A stretch of DNA of 64,000 bases. It comes from Pseudomaricurvus alkylphenolicus (lineage in GTDB: Bacteria; Pseudomonadota; Gammaproteobacteria; Pseudomonadales; Cellvibrionaceae). Each line of letters starts with the position of its first letter. Within the stretch, counting starts at the first letter, position 1. The stretch lies in assembly GCF_011683955.1 (NCBI RefSeq), contig NZ_JAAQPI010000004.1:186001-250000 (forward strand), given 5' to 3'. The translations under genes and the position numbers were made by a program. Positions 52,392 to 61,362 of this stretch are shown here, piece by piece. The notes under the pieces were generated by a model, which did no database searches, had not been told where the DNA came from, and saw nothing but the letters and a program-made list of their open reading frames with translations.

Positions 52392-53054
52392 ATGACCCGC
52401 AAAAATCCCGCCCGAGGCAGCGCCACCCGTACCGCCAATATGAATAAACGCCGGGAGCAGATACTCACCTGTGCGGGCAATATCATTGCCTCTGAGGGTG
52501 TAGAGGCCTTTACGCTGAACCGCCTGGCTCAAGAGGCCGAAGTTACAGTTCCCACCATCCACAACCTGATCGGTAAAAAGTCAGATGTGGTCAAGAGATT
52601 GGTGGACGAGACGTTAATCAGAGTGGAGGAAGCCTTTAACGATCAGGTGATGAGCGACCCCATCACTGCGGTAGAGACCTTTATTGATCAATTGATGGAT
52701 CTGTTTTCGTCCAACGAGGACCTGTACCGGGCAGCCTTTATCGCTGGCGAGCAGGCTAAACTGTTTGAGCACGTCAAACCCACCGGTATCTTCTCAAAGT
52801 CTCTGCAACTGACCATTCAGGTGATCGAACACGCGCAGGCCGAGGGTTATCTGGAAGGTCGGATCAACACCCACCGGTTGGCACAGGAGATCTTTGGCTG
52901 CCAGCGATTGGCACGTCACGACTGGATGCATGGGTATATTGACCTGGATACCTACCGTAATCAGGTGTTGGTGGGAATGTTCATATTGTTTGCCGCCGAT
53001 GCGGCGCCCGAGTTTCGCAACACGTTACTACAACGGGTGGAAGAAATAAGATAA
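52392..53054 (+). CDS. TetR-family regulator
   Basis: 220 residues from the ATG at 52392 with GGAGC 7 bp upstream. The helix-turn-helix is TLNRLAQEAEVTVPTIHNLIG; the C-terminal effector domain is unassigned. It is divergent from the PhyH/PanE operon, sharing a 114-bp promoter with two palindromes, and precedes cytochrome b561 and GST genes on the same strand. It could control either or both sides. Confidence 0.88.
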   Translation: MTRKNPARGSATRTANMNKRREQILTCAGNIIASEGVEAFTLNRLAQEAEVTVPTIHNLIGKKSDVVKRLVDETLIRVEEAFNDQVMSDPITAVETFIDQLMDLFSSNEDLYRAAFIAGEQAKLFEHVKPTGIFSKSLQLTIQVIEHAQAEGYLEGRINTHRLAQEIFGCQRLARHDWMHGYIDLDTYRNQVLVGMFILFAADAAPEFRNTLLQRVEEIR

Positions 53055-53137
53055 ATGGACAAGTAATCATAATTGAATATAGTTCACTTTATAGGTACCA
53101 TTGCGTCATTCCCGACTTCTAACAAGAGGTATGAACG

Positions 53138-53677
53138 GTGGCGCTTCACTATTCCTTCTCCCAAAAACTGCTGCACTGGCTGATGGCCCTGCTCATCATC
53201 CTGGATCTGATCGTCGCCCAGAAATTTGGGGGGATAATGGAAGTCGCGGATCGGCTGGAGTCCAGGGCAGACCACGCGGGTTTAAACCTGGTGGTAATGG
53301 CGCTGTTTTTACTCAGAGTGTTCTTGCGCCGCAAGCACGGTGCGCCGCCGCTGCCCCACAACACCGTTGACTGGCAGGCCAGGCTGTCCAAAATCACGCA
53401 TCTGGCGATTTATTTCTTTATGGCGGCTCTGTTTGTCACAGGACTGACGACGGCGATCAATGCTACCTCTCCCATTGAAGTCTATGGCCTGCTGGATATC
53501 ACCCGCGGCAACAGCGACGAAAACCTGTTCCAATTTGTGCGGCAATTTCACGAATTTTCCACCCAAGTAGTGATAGCACTGATCGGCCTGCACGTGGTGG
53601 CAGTCCTCTACCATCAACTGGTAAAGCGCGACAACATCATGGCAAGAATGCTGCGCTCACCACGAAACGACTTTTGA
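53138..53677 (+). CDS. Cytochrome b561-like membrane protein
   Basis: 179 residues, GTG start with AAGAGG 8 bp upstream. Four hydrophobic helices with His residues in HYSFSQKLLHWLMALL, ADHAGLNLVVMALFLLR, THLAIYFFMAALFV and VIALIGLHVVAVLYHQL, as in the bacterial CybB family that moves electrons between quinone and periplasmic acceptors. It is followed at 13 bp by a GST gene. Confidence 0.88.
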   Translation: MALHYSFSQKLLHWLMALLIILDLIVAQKFGGIMEVADRLESRADHAGLNLVVMALFLLRVFLRRKHGAPPLPHNTVDWQARLSKITHLAIYFFMAALFVTGLTTAINATSPIEVYGLLDITRGNSDENLFQFVRQFHEFSTQVVIALIGLHVVAVLYHQLVKRDNIMARMLRSPRNDF

Positions 53678-53690
53678 AGGGAGACTTGCA

Positions 53691-54527
53691 ATGGCTGTTA
53701 TCGAACCCCAGACCCTGGAAGTAAAGGAATGGACGGGATTGCATCTTATGCACTACGGCATGAGCAACTGCTCCCAGCGTGTGCGAATCATGCTGGAGGA
53801 AAAAGGACTGACATGGAACAGTCGTATTATCGATATCCCGAAGGAAGAAAACCTGACCGACTGGTATCAGGGAATCAATCCCAATGGGGTTGTGCCTACG
53901 CTGGTGCACGATGGCAAGGTGATTATTGAGTCGACGGATATACTCGAATATCTGGACGAGCAATTTCCGGGGAGCTGTGGCAGCCTGACAAACGGCGATG
54001 GCCTGCAGCACAATACCCTGAAGGCGATGATAGCAAGAGCCAACAGCGCACAAACACAAATCAAACTGCTGTCGTTCGAATATCTGTTCAAACCTATGGC
54101 CAAGAAAAATCGAAAGCAATTGGCAACTCTGGAGCAAAAACTTCGAAATCAAGAGCTCTTGGCATTCCACCAGCGGTTTTCTTCCAAATCAGGTGTTGCT
54201 ACAGGCGAGCTGCTCAACAATATCTGTGTGATGCACGAGCATTTGCACACGTTGGAACAACAACTCTCGCAGAATTCCTGGCTGGCCGGTAATCGCTTCA
54301 GCATCGCCGATATCGCCTGGATCGTAAACATTCATCGTCTCGAATTGATGCATTTTCCCTTGGATCGCTACCCACATCTTGTGTCCTGGACTGCGCGAAT
54401 GAAATCCCGTCCCAGCTACCGAAAAGCCCTGGTCGATTACCAACCTCCAGCCATTGGTATCGTCAGGTGCTACGCCTGGTTTCGCTCCAGATTTGGACGG
54501 GCATCCTTCCGGCACGCTGTATGCTAA
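53691..54527 (+). CDS. Glutathione S-transferase-like protein
   Basis: 278 residues. The N-terminal thioredoxin-like domain has SNCSQRVRIMLEEKGL, NPNGVVPTLVHDGKVIIESTDI (with the conserved cis-Pro) and a long helical C-terminal domain with LAGNRFSIADIAW. GSTs conjugate or reduce electrophiles with glutathione; the exact class is not fixed. It lies next to cytochrome b561, and GGGAGA precedes the ATG. Confidence 0.85.
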   Translation: MAVIEPQTLEVKEWTGLHLMHYGMSNCSQRVRIMLEEKGLTWNSRIIDIPKEENLTDWYQGINPNGVVPTLVHDGKVIIESTDILEYLDEQFPGSCGSLTNGDGLQHNTLKAMIARANSAQTQIKLLSFEYLFKPMAKKNRKQLATLEQKLRNQELLAFHQRFSSKSGVATGELLNNICVMHEHLHTLEQQLSQNSWLAGNRFSIADIAWIVNIHRLELMHFPLDRYPHLVSWTARMKSRPSYRKALVDYQPPAIGIVRCYAWFRSRFGRASFRHAVC

Positions 54528-54620
54528 GACCCGGTTTCTTTTACACGTAAAATTCCGGAGTTAAATTCCCGTCATTTGTCGTATTTCTGGCATAAAGAGC
54601 TATTTCATTCTTCGTCAAAC

Positions 54621-54672
54621 ACCCCTAGAGTACAGGCCTCCTAAAATATGGAGAGGCGTTTAGGGGTATAAT
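54621..54672 (+). promoter_or_regulatory. Promoter with overlapping inverted repeat, TonB receptor 54717
   Basis: ACCCCTA (54621-54627) pairs with TAGGGGT (54661-54667), with an inner partial GGCC/GG pairing, and abuts a -10-like TATAAT (54667-54672) 45 bp before the receptor ATG. It could be an operator or a cruciform controlling the receptor. Confidence 0.45.
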
Positions 54673-54716
54673 CGCCTGACAACAATATTTGCCACAGGCA
54701 AGAACGAGGAAAACTG

Positions 54717-56783
54717 ATGAGAACAACTCAGCTGCTGCCAGCTGTCGTGATGGCCCTGTCCTGCACAGAGCTCGTCGCCGAACAGGCCCCCATGGAAACC
54801 ATGGTAGTGACGGCCACCCGTGAAGGCTCACTGCTCAAGGATATCGCCGGCAATACCTCCCTGGTAACACAGGATGCGTTGAAACTGGTCGGTCACAGCC
54901 ATATCCAAGAAGCCCTGGCCAGGGTACCGGGCGTTAATCTGGCTCGTGGTAATGGCCAGGAATACCTGCCCGCACTGCGTTCACCGGTGCTCACAGGCGC
55001 CGGCGCCTGTGGCAGTATCCTTGCAGCGGTAGATGGTATCCCACTTCGTTCAGCCGGTTTCTGCAACATCAACGAGCTGTTTGAAGCTCCCTCTGAGCAA
55101 GCCCAGCGCATCGAAGTGGTGCGCGGTCCGGGGAGTGCTCTCTATGGCTCCAATGCCATGACCGGCGTTATCAACGTGATTACCCCCAGTGTCACAGAGA
55201 AGTCTTTTTGGTCCCTGGGCCTGGAAGCCGGCCCACATGACTATTCACGCCTCAAATACAGCCAAAGTGAACGAATGGGCGACCATGGCCTGCGTGCCGA
55301 TTTGGTGTTGGCCCACGATGGCGGTTACCGGGACGACTCTGGGTTTGACCAGCAAAAGCTGACGTTGCGACATGAATACGGCACTGAGAACCTAAGCTAT
55401 ACCACCACACTACAAGCGTCCAACCTGAATCAGGAAACCGCGGGCTATGTAAACGGCACCGATGCTTATAAAGACAGCGATCTGCAGGACAGCAATCCCA
55501 ACCCGGAGGCCTATCGCGACGCTACCGCCTTAAGGCTGGCCACTCAAGTGGTCTACACGCTGGATGAACAACGCCGCTGGGTAGTGACTCCATACCTCCG
55601 CTATACCGATATGGATTTCCTGCAACATTTTTTGCCGGGTGACCCACTGGAAGAAAATGGCCAGAAGAGTCTCGGGCTGCAGAGCGCCTATTTTCATAAC
55701 CTCAACGAGAAATTGAAAATTATTGCCGGGCTGGATCTGGAATATACTGACGGTTTCCTCAAACAGAGCCAGGATGCTCCTACCCGTGGCTCCGCATTTT
55801 TACAAGCCACCATTCCTGAAGGCAAACACTACGACTACCAGGTCGACGCCATCATGGCGGCGCCCTTCGTCCACGCCAACTGGGATCTGAGCGAAAAGTT
55901 GAGCGTTCAGGCCGGTCTGCGCTTCGAAGTGATGGACTACGACTACGACAACCGCATGCTCGATGGCCGCACCGCAGAAGATGGCACTGCCTGTGGTTTT
56001 GGTGGTTGCCGCTACAGCCGTCCGGCGGATCGCGATGACCGGTTTGAAAACTGGTCGCCCAAGCTGGGAGTGCTCTACCGTATCGACAATGATACCCAGG
56101 TCTATGCCAATGTCTCGCAGGGCTTCCGCGCCCCCCAGGCCACCGAGCTCTATCGCTTACAGCGTGCTCAACAGGTGGCGGATCTGGACTCTGAGTCCCT
56201 GGACAGCCTAGAGATCGGACTTCGCGGTCAGCAGTCTCTGGTCGCATATGAAGTCATTGCTTATGCGATGAAAAAAGAGAACGTGATCTTCCGGGATTCT
56301 GACTTCTTCAATGTGGCTGACGGCGAGACACGTCACCTTGGCCTGGAGCTGGCCCTGTCTTACTCCATTAACGAGCAATGGGACGTTGCGCTGTCCGCCA
56401 GCTATGCCGAGCACGAATACGATGATGACCGTGTACTGGGAGGAATCGCCATTGATGGCAATGAAGTGGACTCCGCACCCAAGCACTTTGGTAATCTGCG
56501 GCTGGGCTGGAACCCTGTGGCTAACGCCCGTGCCGAGCTCGAATGGGTACACCAGGGTGACTACTACACCGACCCCGAAAACCTCCATTCCTATGAAGGC
56601 CACGATATACTTAACCTGCGCGGCACCTGGCAGGTGAATCAATCCACCCGCCTGACCGCGCGGGCTACCAACCTCACCGATCGCGAATATGCAGAGCGGG
56701 CTGACTACAGTGGCTTTAGTGGTGATCGTTACTTCCCCGGTGAGCCTCGGTCCTTGTACGTTGGGGTGGAGTTCAGTTATTGA
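54717..56783 (+). CDS. Siderophore-type TonB-dependent receptor
   Basis: 688 residues: signal peptide (about 1-21), TonB-box-like METMVVTATREGS, plug domain with RIEVVRGPGSALYGSNAMTGVINVI, and a barrel ending SLYVGVEFSY. The plug contains Cys98 and Cys116 in the segment LTGAGACGSIL...SAGFCNINEL, a likely disulfide. It resembles FepA/IroN-like or other metal-chelate receptors more than the other receptors here. It is translationally coupled (TGATG) to an AraC regulator. Confidence 0.92.
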   Translation: MRTTQLLPAVVMALSCTELVAEQAPMETMVVTATREGSLLKDIAGNTSLVTQDALKLVGHSHIQEALARVPGVNLARGNGQEYLPALRSPVLTGAGACGSILAAVDGIPLRSAGFCNINELFEAPSEQAQRIEVVRGPGSALYGSNAMTGVINVITPSVTEKSFWSLGLEAGPHDYSRLKYSQSERMGDHGLRADLVLAHDGGYRDDSGFDQQKLTLRHEYGTENLSYTTTLQASNLNQETAGYVNGTDAYKDSDLQDSNPNPEAYRDATALRLATQVVYTLDEQRRWVVTPYLRYTDMDFLQHFLPGDPLEENGQKSLGLQSAYFHNLNEKLKIIAGLDLEYTDGFLKQSQDAPTRGSAFLQATIPEGKHYDYQVDAIMAAPFVHANWDLSEKLSVQAGLRFEVMDYDYDNRMLDGRTAEDGTACGFGGCRYSRPADRDDRFENWSPKLGVLYRIDNDTQVYANVSQGFRAPQATELYRLQRAQQVADLDSESLDSLEIGLRGQQSLVAYEVIAYAMKKENVIFRDSDFFNVADGETRHLGLELALSYSINEQWDVALSASYAEHEYDDDRVLGGIAIDGNEVDSAPKHFGNLRLGWNPVANARAELEWVHQGDYYTDPENLHSYEGHDILNLRGTWQVNQSTRLTARATNLTDREYAERADYSGFSGDRYFPGEPRSLYVGVEFSY

Positions 56784-57616
56784 TGAGTGATCACGGGTTT
56801 TGGCGTTCTCTTCAGCTCCCCTATTTGGAGCTACGCTATGCCCGTGGCAGTCATAATGTTTATGGCCTGCATGCCCATCGAGAGTACTCTATCGGACTGG
56901 TCGCTTCGGGTGAGGCGACGTCTGTTATCAATGGGACCGAGTATCAGCTCGGACCCGGCGATTTGGTCCTGATCAATCCTGAAGAGCCCCACTCGTGTAA
57001 CCCTAACGCCGGCACATCCTGGGGCTACTATATGCTCTACATCGCTGCGGATTGGTGGCAAAAAATCGCTAATGGGTTAGCTGCTGTTCCGGGAGCCGCA
57101 AACTTTCATCTGCCCGTCGTGCGCGATGCTTCACTTGCCTCCTCGTTCACCGAATTCGCCGCTGGAGTGCTCCAGCACAATGGAGGAGCTGCTCTACCGA
57201 CCGAATTCATTGAACTTGAATTGCTGGACTGCCTGTTGAAACTAGTGGAGACAACTCATACTCTCAATCAGTCCCCTTCAGACCTCGATAAACCCAATCA
57301 GCCTCTGATTGATAAGATCAAGACCTACCTGCACTCCCATGTTGGGGACAACGTACAGCTGCAAGAACTCTGCGAAATTGCCCATCGAAGCCCCGGCAAT
57401 GTCATACGACTCTTCAAGCAACATACCGGCATGTCGCCCTACGCCTATCTGCAAAACTATCGTATCAATCAGGCGAAAGTTCTGCTGAGAGAGGGGCAAT
57501 CGATCTCTCAAGTTGCCCAATCCATGGGATTTTCCGATCAGAGTCACCTTAACCGCATTTTTAAGCGGCATGTGGCCTCTACGCCACGTCGTTATCAGAA
57601 ACCTGCGACCGGTTGA
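56783..57616 (+). CDS. AraC-family regulator with cupin sensor domain
   Basis: 277 residues from the ATG at 56783, which overlaps the TonB receptor stop as TGATG. The N-terminal cupin domain (HREYSIGLVASGEAT, LGPGDLVLINPEEPHSCNP) binds a ligand; the C-terminal double helix-turn-helix (LCEIAHRSPGNVIRLFKQHTG, then SMGFSDQSHLNRIFKRH) binds DNA. By position it regulates the receptor in response to the imported compound, like siderophore-sensing AraC regulators. Confidence 0.92.
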   Translation: MSDHGFWRSLQLPYLELRYARGSHNVYGLHAHREYSIGLVASGEATSVINGTEYQLGPGDLVLINPEEPHSCNPNAGTSWGYYMLYIAADWWQKIANGLAAVPGAANFHLPVVRDASLASSFTEFAAGVLQHNGGAALPTEFIELELLDCLLKLVETTHTLNQSPSDLDKPNQPLIDKIKTYLHSHVGDNVQLQELCEIAHRSPGNVIRLFKQHTGMSPYAYLQNYRINQAKVLLREGQSISQVAQSMGFSDQSHLNRIFKRHVASTPRRYQKPATG

Positions 57617-57705
57617 TCTGCCGACAACGGGCAATATCGTTCAATTTTTCCCGCAACGAATTCGCTACGCTTGTTTACGTCTGTTATTAATGGATGGAGA
57701 TGATC

Positions 57706-58149
57706 ATGACCGAATATCGATTAGCCCAACTTAATATTGCCGAAAGCCCCTATACTGAGAATGCTCCGGAACTACAGGAGTTTCTCGCTAACATTGATCG
57801 AATCAACAAACTGGCCGAGGAATCCCCCGGCTTCGTATGGCGATTGCAAACCGAAGAAGGAGATGCCACCAGCCTGAAGCCACTTGGGGAGCAGGTGTTT
57901 GTAAACTTGTCCGTTTGGGAGGATCTCTCCTGCCTCAGAACGTTTGTCTATAACACCGAGCACAGGCACTTTCTAAACCGGCGAGCGCAGTGGTTTATAC
58001 GTCGCCCTACAGCTCACTTGGTGTTGTGGTGGATCGATCGTGATCATCTACCCACCATTGAGGAAGCCATCGCCAGGCTGGGACTCCTGCAAGAGAAAGG
58101 ACCGACAGCACAGGCGTTTGATTTTGGGTATGCACTGCGGAATTCTTGA
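57706..58149 (+). CDS. DUF3291 protein
   Basis: 147 residues from the ATG at 57706 with GGAG 7 bp upstream. The DUF3291 pattern is clear: RLAQLNIAESPY at the start, DRINKLAEESPGFVWRLQ, VNLSVWEDLSCLRTFVY and WWI near the end, a ferredoxin-like alpha/beta fold related to monooxygenases of the ABM type. Function is unknown. It lies 89 bp after the AraC gene on the same strand. Confidence 0.85.
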   Translation: MTEYRLAQLNIAESPYTENAPELQEFLANIDRINKLAEESPGFVWRLQTEEGDATSLKPLGEQVFVNLSVWEDLSCLRTFVYNTEHRHFLNRRAQWFIRRPTAHLVLWWIDRDHLPTIEEAIARLGLLQEKGPTAQAFDFGYALRNS

Positions 58150-58153
58150 TGAC

Positions 58154-58185
58154 AATCAGTTGCCTGGCGAGACAGGCAACTGATT
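58154..58185. terminator. 13-bp perfect stem-loop after the DUF3291 gene
   Basis: AATCAGTTGCCTG pairs perfectly with CAGGCAACTGATT around a 6-nt loop, starting 5 bp after the stop. The following sequence is not T-rich, so it may be a terminator of weak type or an mRNA-end stabiliser. Confidence 0.5.
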
Positions 58186-58343
58186 GAAGTTCAATCCATT
58201 TCTGTTTCGAATCAAGCTGTTCTATTTGAACGCTATTCGCGAACTACGTTTGGAATGATCGAATAGGCAGCAAAGTGCCAGGAGCGGAAATAGAAATTCG
58301 CAGAATTTGCGTTCCAAAATGATCACGGTGGCGTTGTTCGTGC

Positions 58344-58379
58344 GTAGGTCGGATTAGGCGCTTTGCGCCGTAATCCGAC
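58344..58379. repeat. REP-like palindrome, first of an inverted pair
   Basis: GTAGGTCGGATTA ... TAATCCGAC (58344-58379) with a GGCGC/GCGCC inner stem. It has the same family signature as the unit at 37833, in opposite overall orientation to the next one. Confidence 0.65.
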
Positions 58380-58489
58380 GGCTCCGCGGGTGTTGTTCGT
58401 TGGCTTCGCCCCGGTTCTTAACACCCTTGAATGTACCTGCAACAGGTGATTTATACACGGCCGCCGCCAATTTAAACCTTCGGCGGATC

Positions 58490-58536
58490 GTCGGATTACG
58501 AAGCGCGAAGCGCGAAGCGCTTCTAATCCGACCTAC
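58490..58536. repeat. REP-like palindrome, second of an inverted pair
   Basis: GTCGGATTA ... TAATCCGACCTAC (58490-58536). The interior GAAGCGC is present in two to three tandem copies. With the unit at 58344 it forms a BIME-like inverted pair. Confidence 0.65.
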
Positions 58537-58680
58537 ATTCGTGCGGCCGTTGCGGACATTATCGAATGCCCATGGTGCCCTGAACCAGGATTATGAATTT
58601 CCGGTTATGGCACTTTTCCGCCTAAGCCTGAACTCAAACAACCAACAAGCCTTCCTGAAGACCCAATTTTAGAAAGGTGT

Positions 58681-59988
58681 TTAAAACACCTCTCGCGTCA
58701 AATTTTCCACCCCGTTTTCCGTGACCACCACATTGTCCTCGATTCTAATGCCTCCGAAAGGCATTAACTGATCAAGAAGCCTGGCATTGAGAATATTCCC
58801 TTTATCCAACCACGGCTGTAACAGCATCGGTATAAAGTAAAGACCCGGTTCAACCGTAAACACCATATTTTCTTCGGCTGTGCGGGTGCAACGCAGAGAA
58901 GGGAACTCGGGGTGGGGTTTTCGCAATTGCCCATTCGGCGATGCCAGATGACCACCCTGGTCGTGTACCTGAACACCAATCAAATGCCCAAGCCCGTGGG
59001 GTAAAAAAGCACGTGTAACTCCCAGATCATATGCTTCTTCTGCCGATACCGTCAGTAGATCCTGTGATACCAACAGAGATGCCAGCAGTCTATGGGCCTC
59101 TGCATTGAGTTCCCTGAAGTCAACACCTGGTCTCATAGATTCAACCAGTCGTTGCTGCAAGGATTCCACACCGTCGATCAACGCCCTGAAACCATCATAG
59201 CCATCACCCGTGCTATTGCTCATGTAGGTTCGGCTGATATCCGCAGCATAACCCAGACACTGAGCACCCGCATCGATCAGGAAGGACCGAGACATTTTCG
59301 GTCTTTGGGTATCAAGCACCATATGGTGAAGTACCGACGCGTGTTGGTTCAAGGCCACGATGTTGCCATAGGGGAGCTCTTCTTCACGGCAACCTACTGC
59401 CGACAAATAAGTCATATGGATTTCGTATTCAGAAAGCCCTTGCCGAAACGCTTGCTCAGCGGCCTTGTGGCCCCTGATCGCGTTTCGATTGGCATCTCGC
59501 ATCAGATCCAGTTCGAACGGAGTTTTGCAGGCGCGTTGATAGTCGATAACATTCAATATGCCTTCGGGATTGATGTTGGATGCCTCAGCTGTCCAAGGAC
59601 AAGATTCCCGAGCGCCAATAAAGGCCAGACCACGATCTTTGGGCAGCAAGCGTCTTAGCTCCTGTTCACTCTCATACTCTACAACTTCAACCGATTGCGC
59701 TACTTCATCGGGCAGAGGCTCCGGTGGGCTGTGCCAAAAATCCCTGAAGACTTTCAGCAATAGCGTTGGCCTATCGCTGTCCCGTCGAAACACGAGAAAA
59801 CAATCCGGTTGGTTAAGCTGTGGCAGGCATTCGCGAAAATAAGCGTTAACCGAAAACGGATAATTCACATCATCCCGAAATCGATACAACACAGAGCCTG
59901 AAGCAATAACAACGCCTTCGAACTCTGAGGCCTCCAATGCATGATGAATATTCTTAACTTTATGGGAAAGATGATTGGCAAAAGACAT
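58681..59988 (-). CDS. M24 metallopeptidase (Xaa-Pro aminopeptidase/creatinase type)
   Basis: 435 residues with a pita-bread fold. Metal ligands are visible as Asp in FLIDAGAQ, Asp in YAADISRTY, His in LPHGLGHLIG, Glu in FTVEPGLYF and Glu in GGIRIEDNVVV. It hydrolyses X-Pro peptides or, in creatinases, the guanidinium bond of creatine; which one cannot be told. Its start overlaps the permease stop (TAATG), so it is the last gene of the hyuA-hyuB-permease operon. Confidence 0.9.
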   Translation of the reverse strand: MSFANHLSHKVKNIHHALEASEFEGVVIASGSVLYRFRDDVNYPFSVNAYFRECLPQLNQPDCFLVFRRDSDRPTLLLKVFRDFWHSPPEPLPDEVAQSVEVVEYESEQELRRLLPKDRGLAFIGARESCPWTAEASNINPEGILNVIDYQRACKTPFELDLMRDANRNAIRGHKAAEQAFRQGLSEYEIHMTYLSAVGCREEELPYGNIVALNQHASVLHHMVLDTQRPKMSRSFLIDAGAQCLGYAADISRTYMSNSTGDGYDGFRALIDGVESLQQRLVESMRPGVDFRELNAEAHRLLASLLVSQDLLTVSAEEAYDLGVTRAFLPHGLGHLIGVQVHDQGGHLASPNGQLRKPHPEFPSLRCTRTAEENMVFTVEPGLYFIPMLLQPWLDKGNILNARLLDQLMPFGGIRIEDNVVVTENGVENLTREVF

Positions 59989-61295
59989 TAGGAAATCTCC
60001 GGCTTCTTCGATAAGGGAGAGAATAACACCTGCACTTTAAGCAACGGATACAGTAGAGCTGCAACAATTGCGGCGTCTAGAGCGGAGACGCCCGAAAGCT
60101 CCACCAGGCCGTTGCTACTGGCGTAGCCAACTCCGCTGGACAATGCCCAAGCCAACAGCGCATTGATATTAAAGGCGGGTTCATTTTTCAATGCATCTGT
60201 TGCACATCTGCCCCGCCTGACAAGCAACACATCAATCACATAGATGGCCGCCACGGGCGGGATCAGAATACCCAGAAGAACCAAAAAAGGGATGAAGTAG
60301 TCCTGTGCCTGGCTCAATGCCAATGCTGTACCTGTAACGCCAGCGGCTAAGGTGATCGAGGACAAACGCCCTTGCGAAAATACCGTCGCCAGGGACAATC
60401 CCGATGAATACAAACCGACCACATTACTGGACCAGGAACCGAGCACCAGTAACAGAAAAGCAGGCACACCAATTCCCAGGGCGATCATGATTTCTATCAG
60501 ATTCACCTGACCTGTTGCCACGCTGGGAATCGCCGCTAATACCTGAACGATCGGATAAAACACACCCAATGCCAACACCATGGCCCACGCCGATTGTCGA
60601 ACGTTGCGGGCAAACCGGCTGTAATCCGGTTGAATCACTACGCCCACGATATAGCCACCAATTACGGCGGATGTGGCTTCGGAAAACGTCATACTCGCTC
60701 CCAGAGCAACCGGCACATCCCAACCCGGAATGTGATCGACTGTGAGCCAATTGGTGTAGAGCAGAAAGAACAGCATCAAGGGCACCAACAGAAATGCCAG
60801 TCGATCAATACCACTGAATCCGACCACAGCAATCCAGATCATCAACACGCTTCCAGAGATAACGTACAGCCAGGCAGGCAACTGCCAGCCCAATCCTGCC
60901 CGAATCGCCATATCCGCTGCCTGTCCAAACACGTTGGCGGTGACGGCGTACCATCCAATCAGCGTGAGGGCGATCACAAAGTTCATGATCTTGGCGCCGG
61001 AGCGACCAAACGCAAACTCTGCCAGTACATAAGTGGACAGGCGGGTCGTTGCTCCGGTGACAGACGTCAACACACCCAATACACACAAGACAAGACTTCC
61101 CAGCAAAAATGCCGGCAGAGCCTCTGACAGCCCAAGACTGCCGCCCACCTGGGCGGAAACCAGAAAGATGGGAATGCCAATTAACGTACCCACCACGATC
61201 AGGGCAATGTGCCAACTCGACTTGGTGCAGTCTTCCGGTACCGGGGAATGAAAAAACCCATCGGGTCGAGTATTGACCCCGTTATTTGAGTTCAT
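59988..61295 (-). CDS. NCS1-family (CodB-like) nucleobase/hydantoin permease
   Basis: 435 residues from the ATG at 61295 with GAGAA upstream; earlier in-frame starts read into the preceding gene. About 12 membrane helices with ALIVVGTLIGIPIFLVSAQVG and YIVGVVIQPDYSRFARN, the NCS1 signature. Members import cytosine, purines, hydantoins or allantoin. Between hyuB and an M24 hydrolase it most likely imports the cyclic amide used by the HyuAB enzyme. Confidence 0.88.
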   Translation of the reverse strand: MNSNNGVNTRPDGFFHSPVPEDCTKSSWHIALIVVGTLIGIPIFLVSAQVGGSLGLSEALPAFLLGSLVLCVLGVLTSVTGATTRLSTYVLAEFAFGRSGAKIMNFVIALTLIGWYAVTANVFGQAADMAIRAGLGWQLPAWLYVISGSVLMIWIAVVGFSGIDRLAFLLVPLMLFFLLYTNWLTVDHIPGWDVPVALGASMTFSEATSAVIGGYIVGVVIQPDYSRFARNVRQSAWAMVLALGVFYPIVQVLAAIPSVATGQVNLIEIMIALGIGVPAFLLLVLGSWSSNVVGLYSSGLSLATVFSQGRLSSITLAAGVTGTALALSQAQDYFIPFLVLLGILIPPVAAIYVIDVLLVRRGRCATDALKNEPAFNINALLAWALSSGVGYASSNGLVELSGVSALDAAIVAALLYPLLKVQVLFSPLSKKPEIS

Positions 61296-61362
61296 AGGAA
61301 TTCTCGATAAAAAAGGCGGCGAGGATTCCCCCAGCGACTGGCGCAGGGGGATAGTGGGCAAA

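Larger units (their letters stand above)
58150..58680. other. 531-bp spacer with hairpin and REP-like units, no gene
   Basis: It holds a 13-bp stem-loop (58154-58185) and two inverted REP-like palindromes (58344-58379, 58490-58536), with CCGCCG/CGGCGG between. Nothing else is recognised. Confidence 0.65.

Noticed and set aside
54569-54582. CCGTCATTTGTCGT before the TonB receptor at 54717, close to the CCGTC-N4-GACGG operator
   Set aside because: Two mismatches in the right half-site remove the dyad symmetry, and the receptor has its own AraC regulator. It may be chance.
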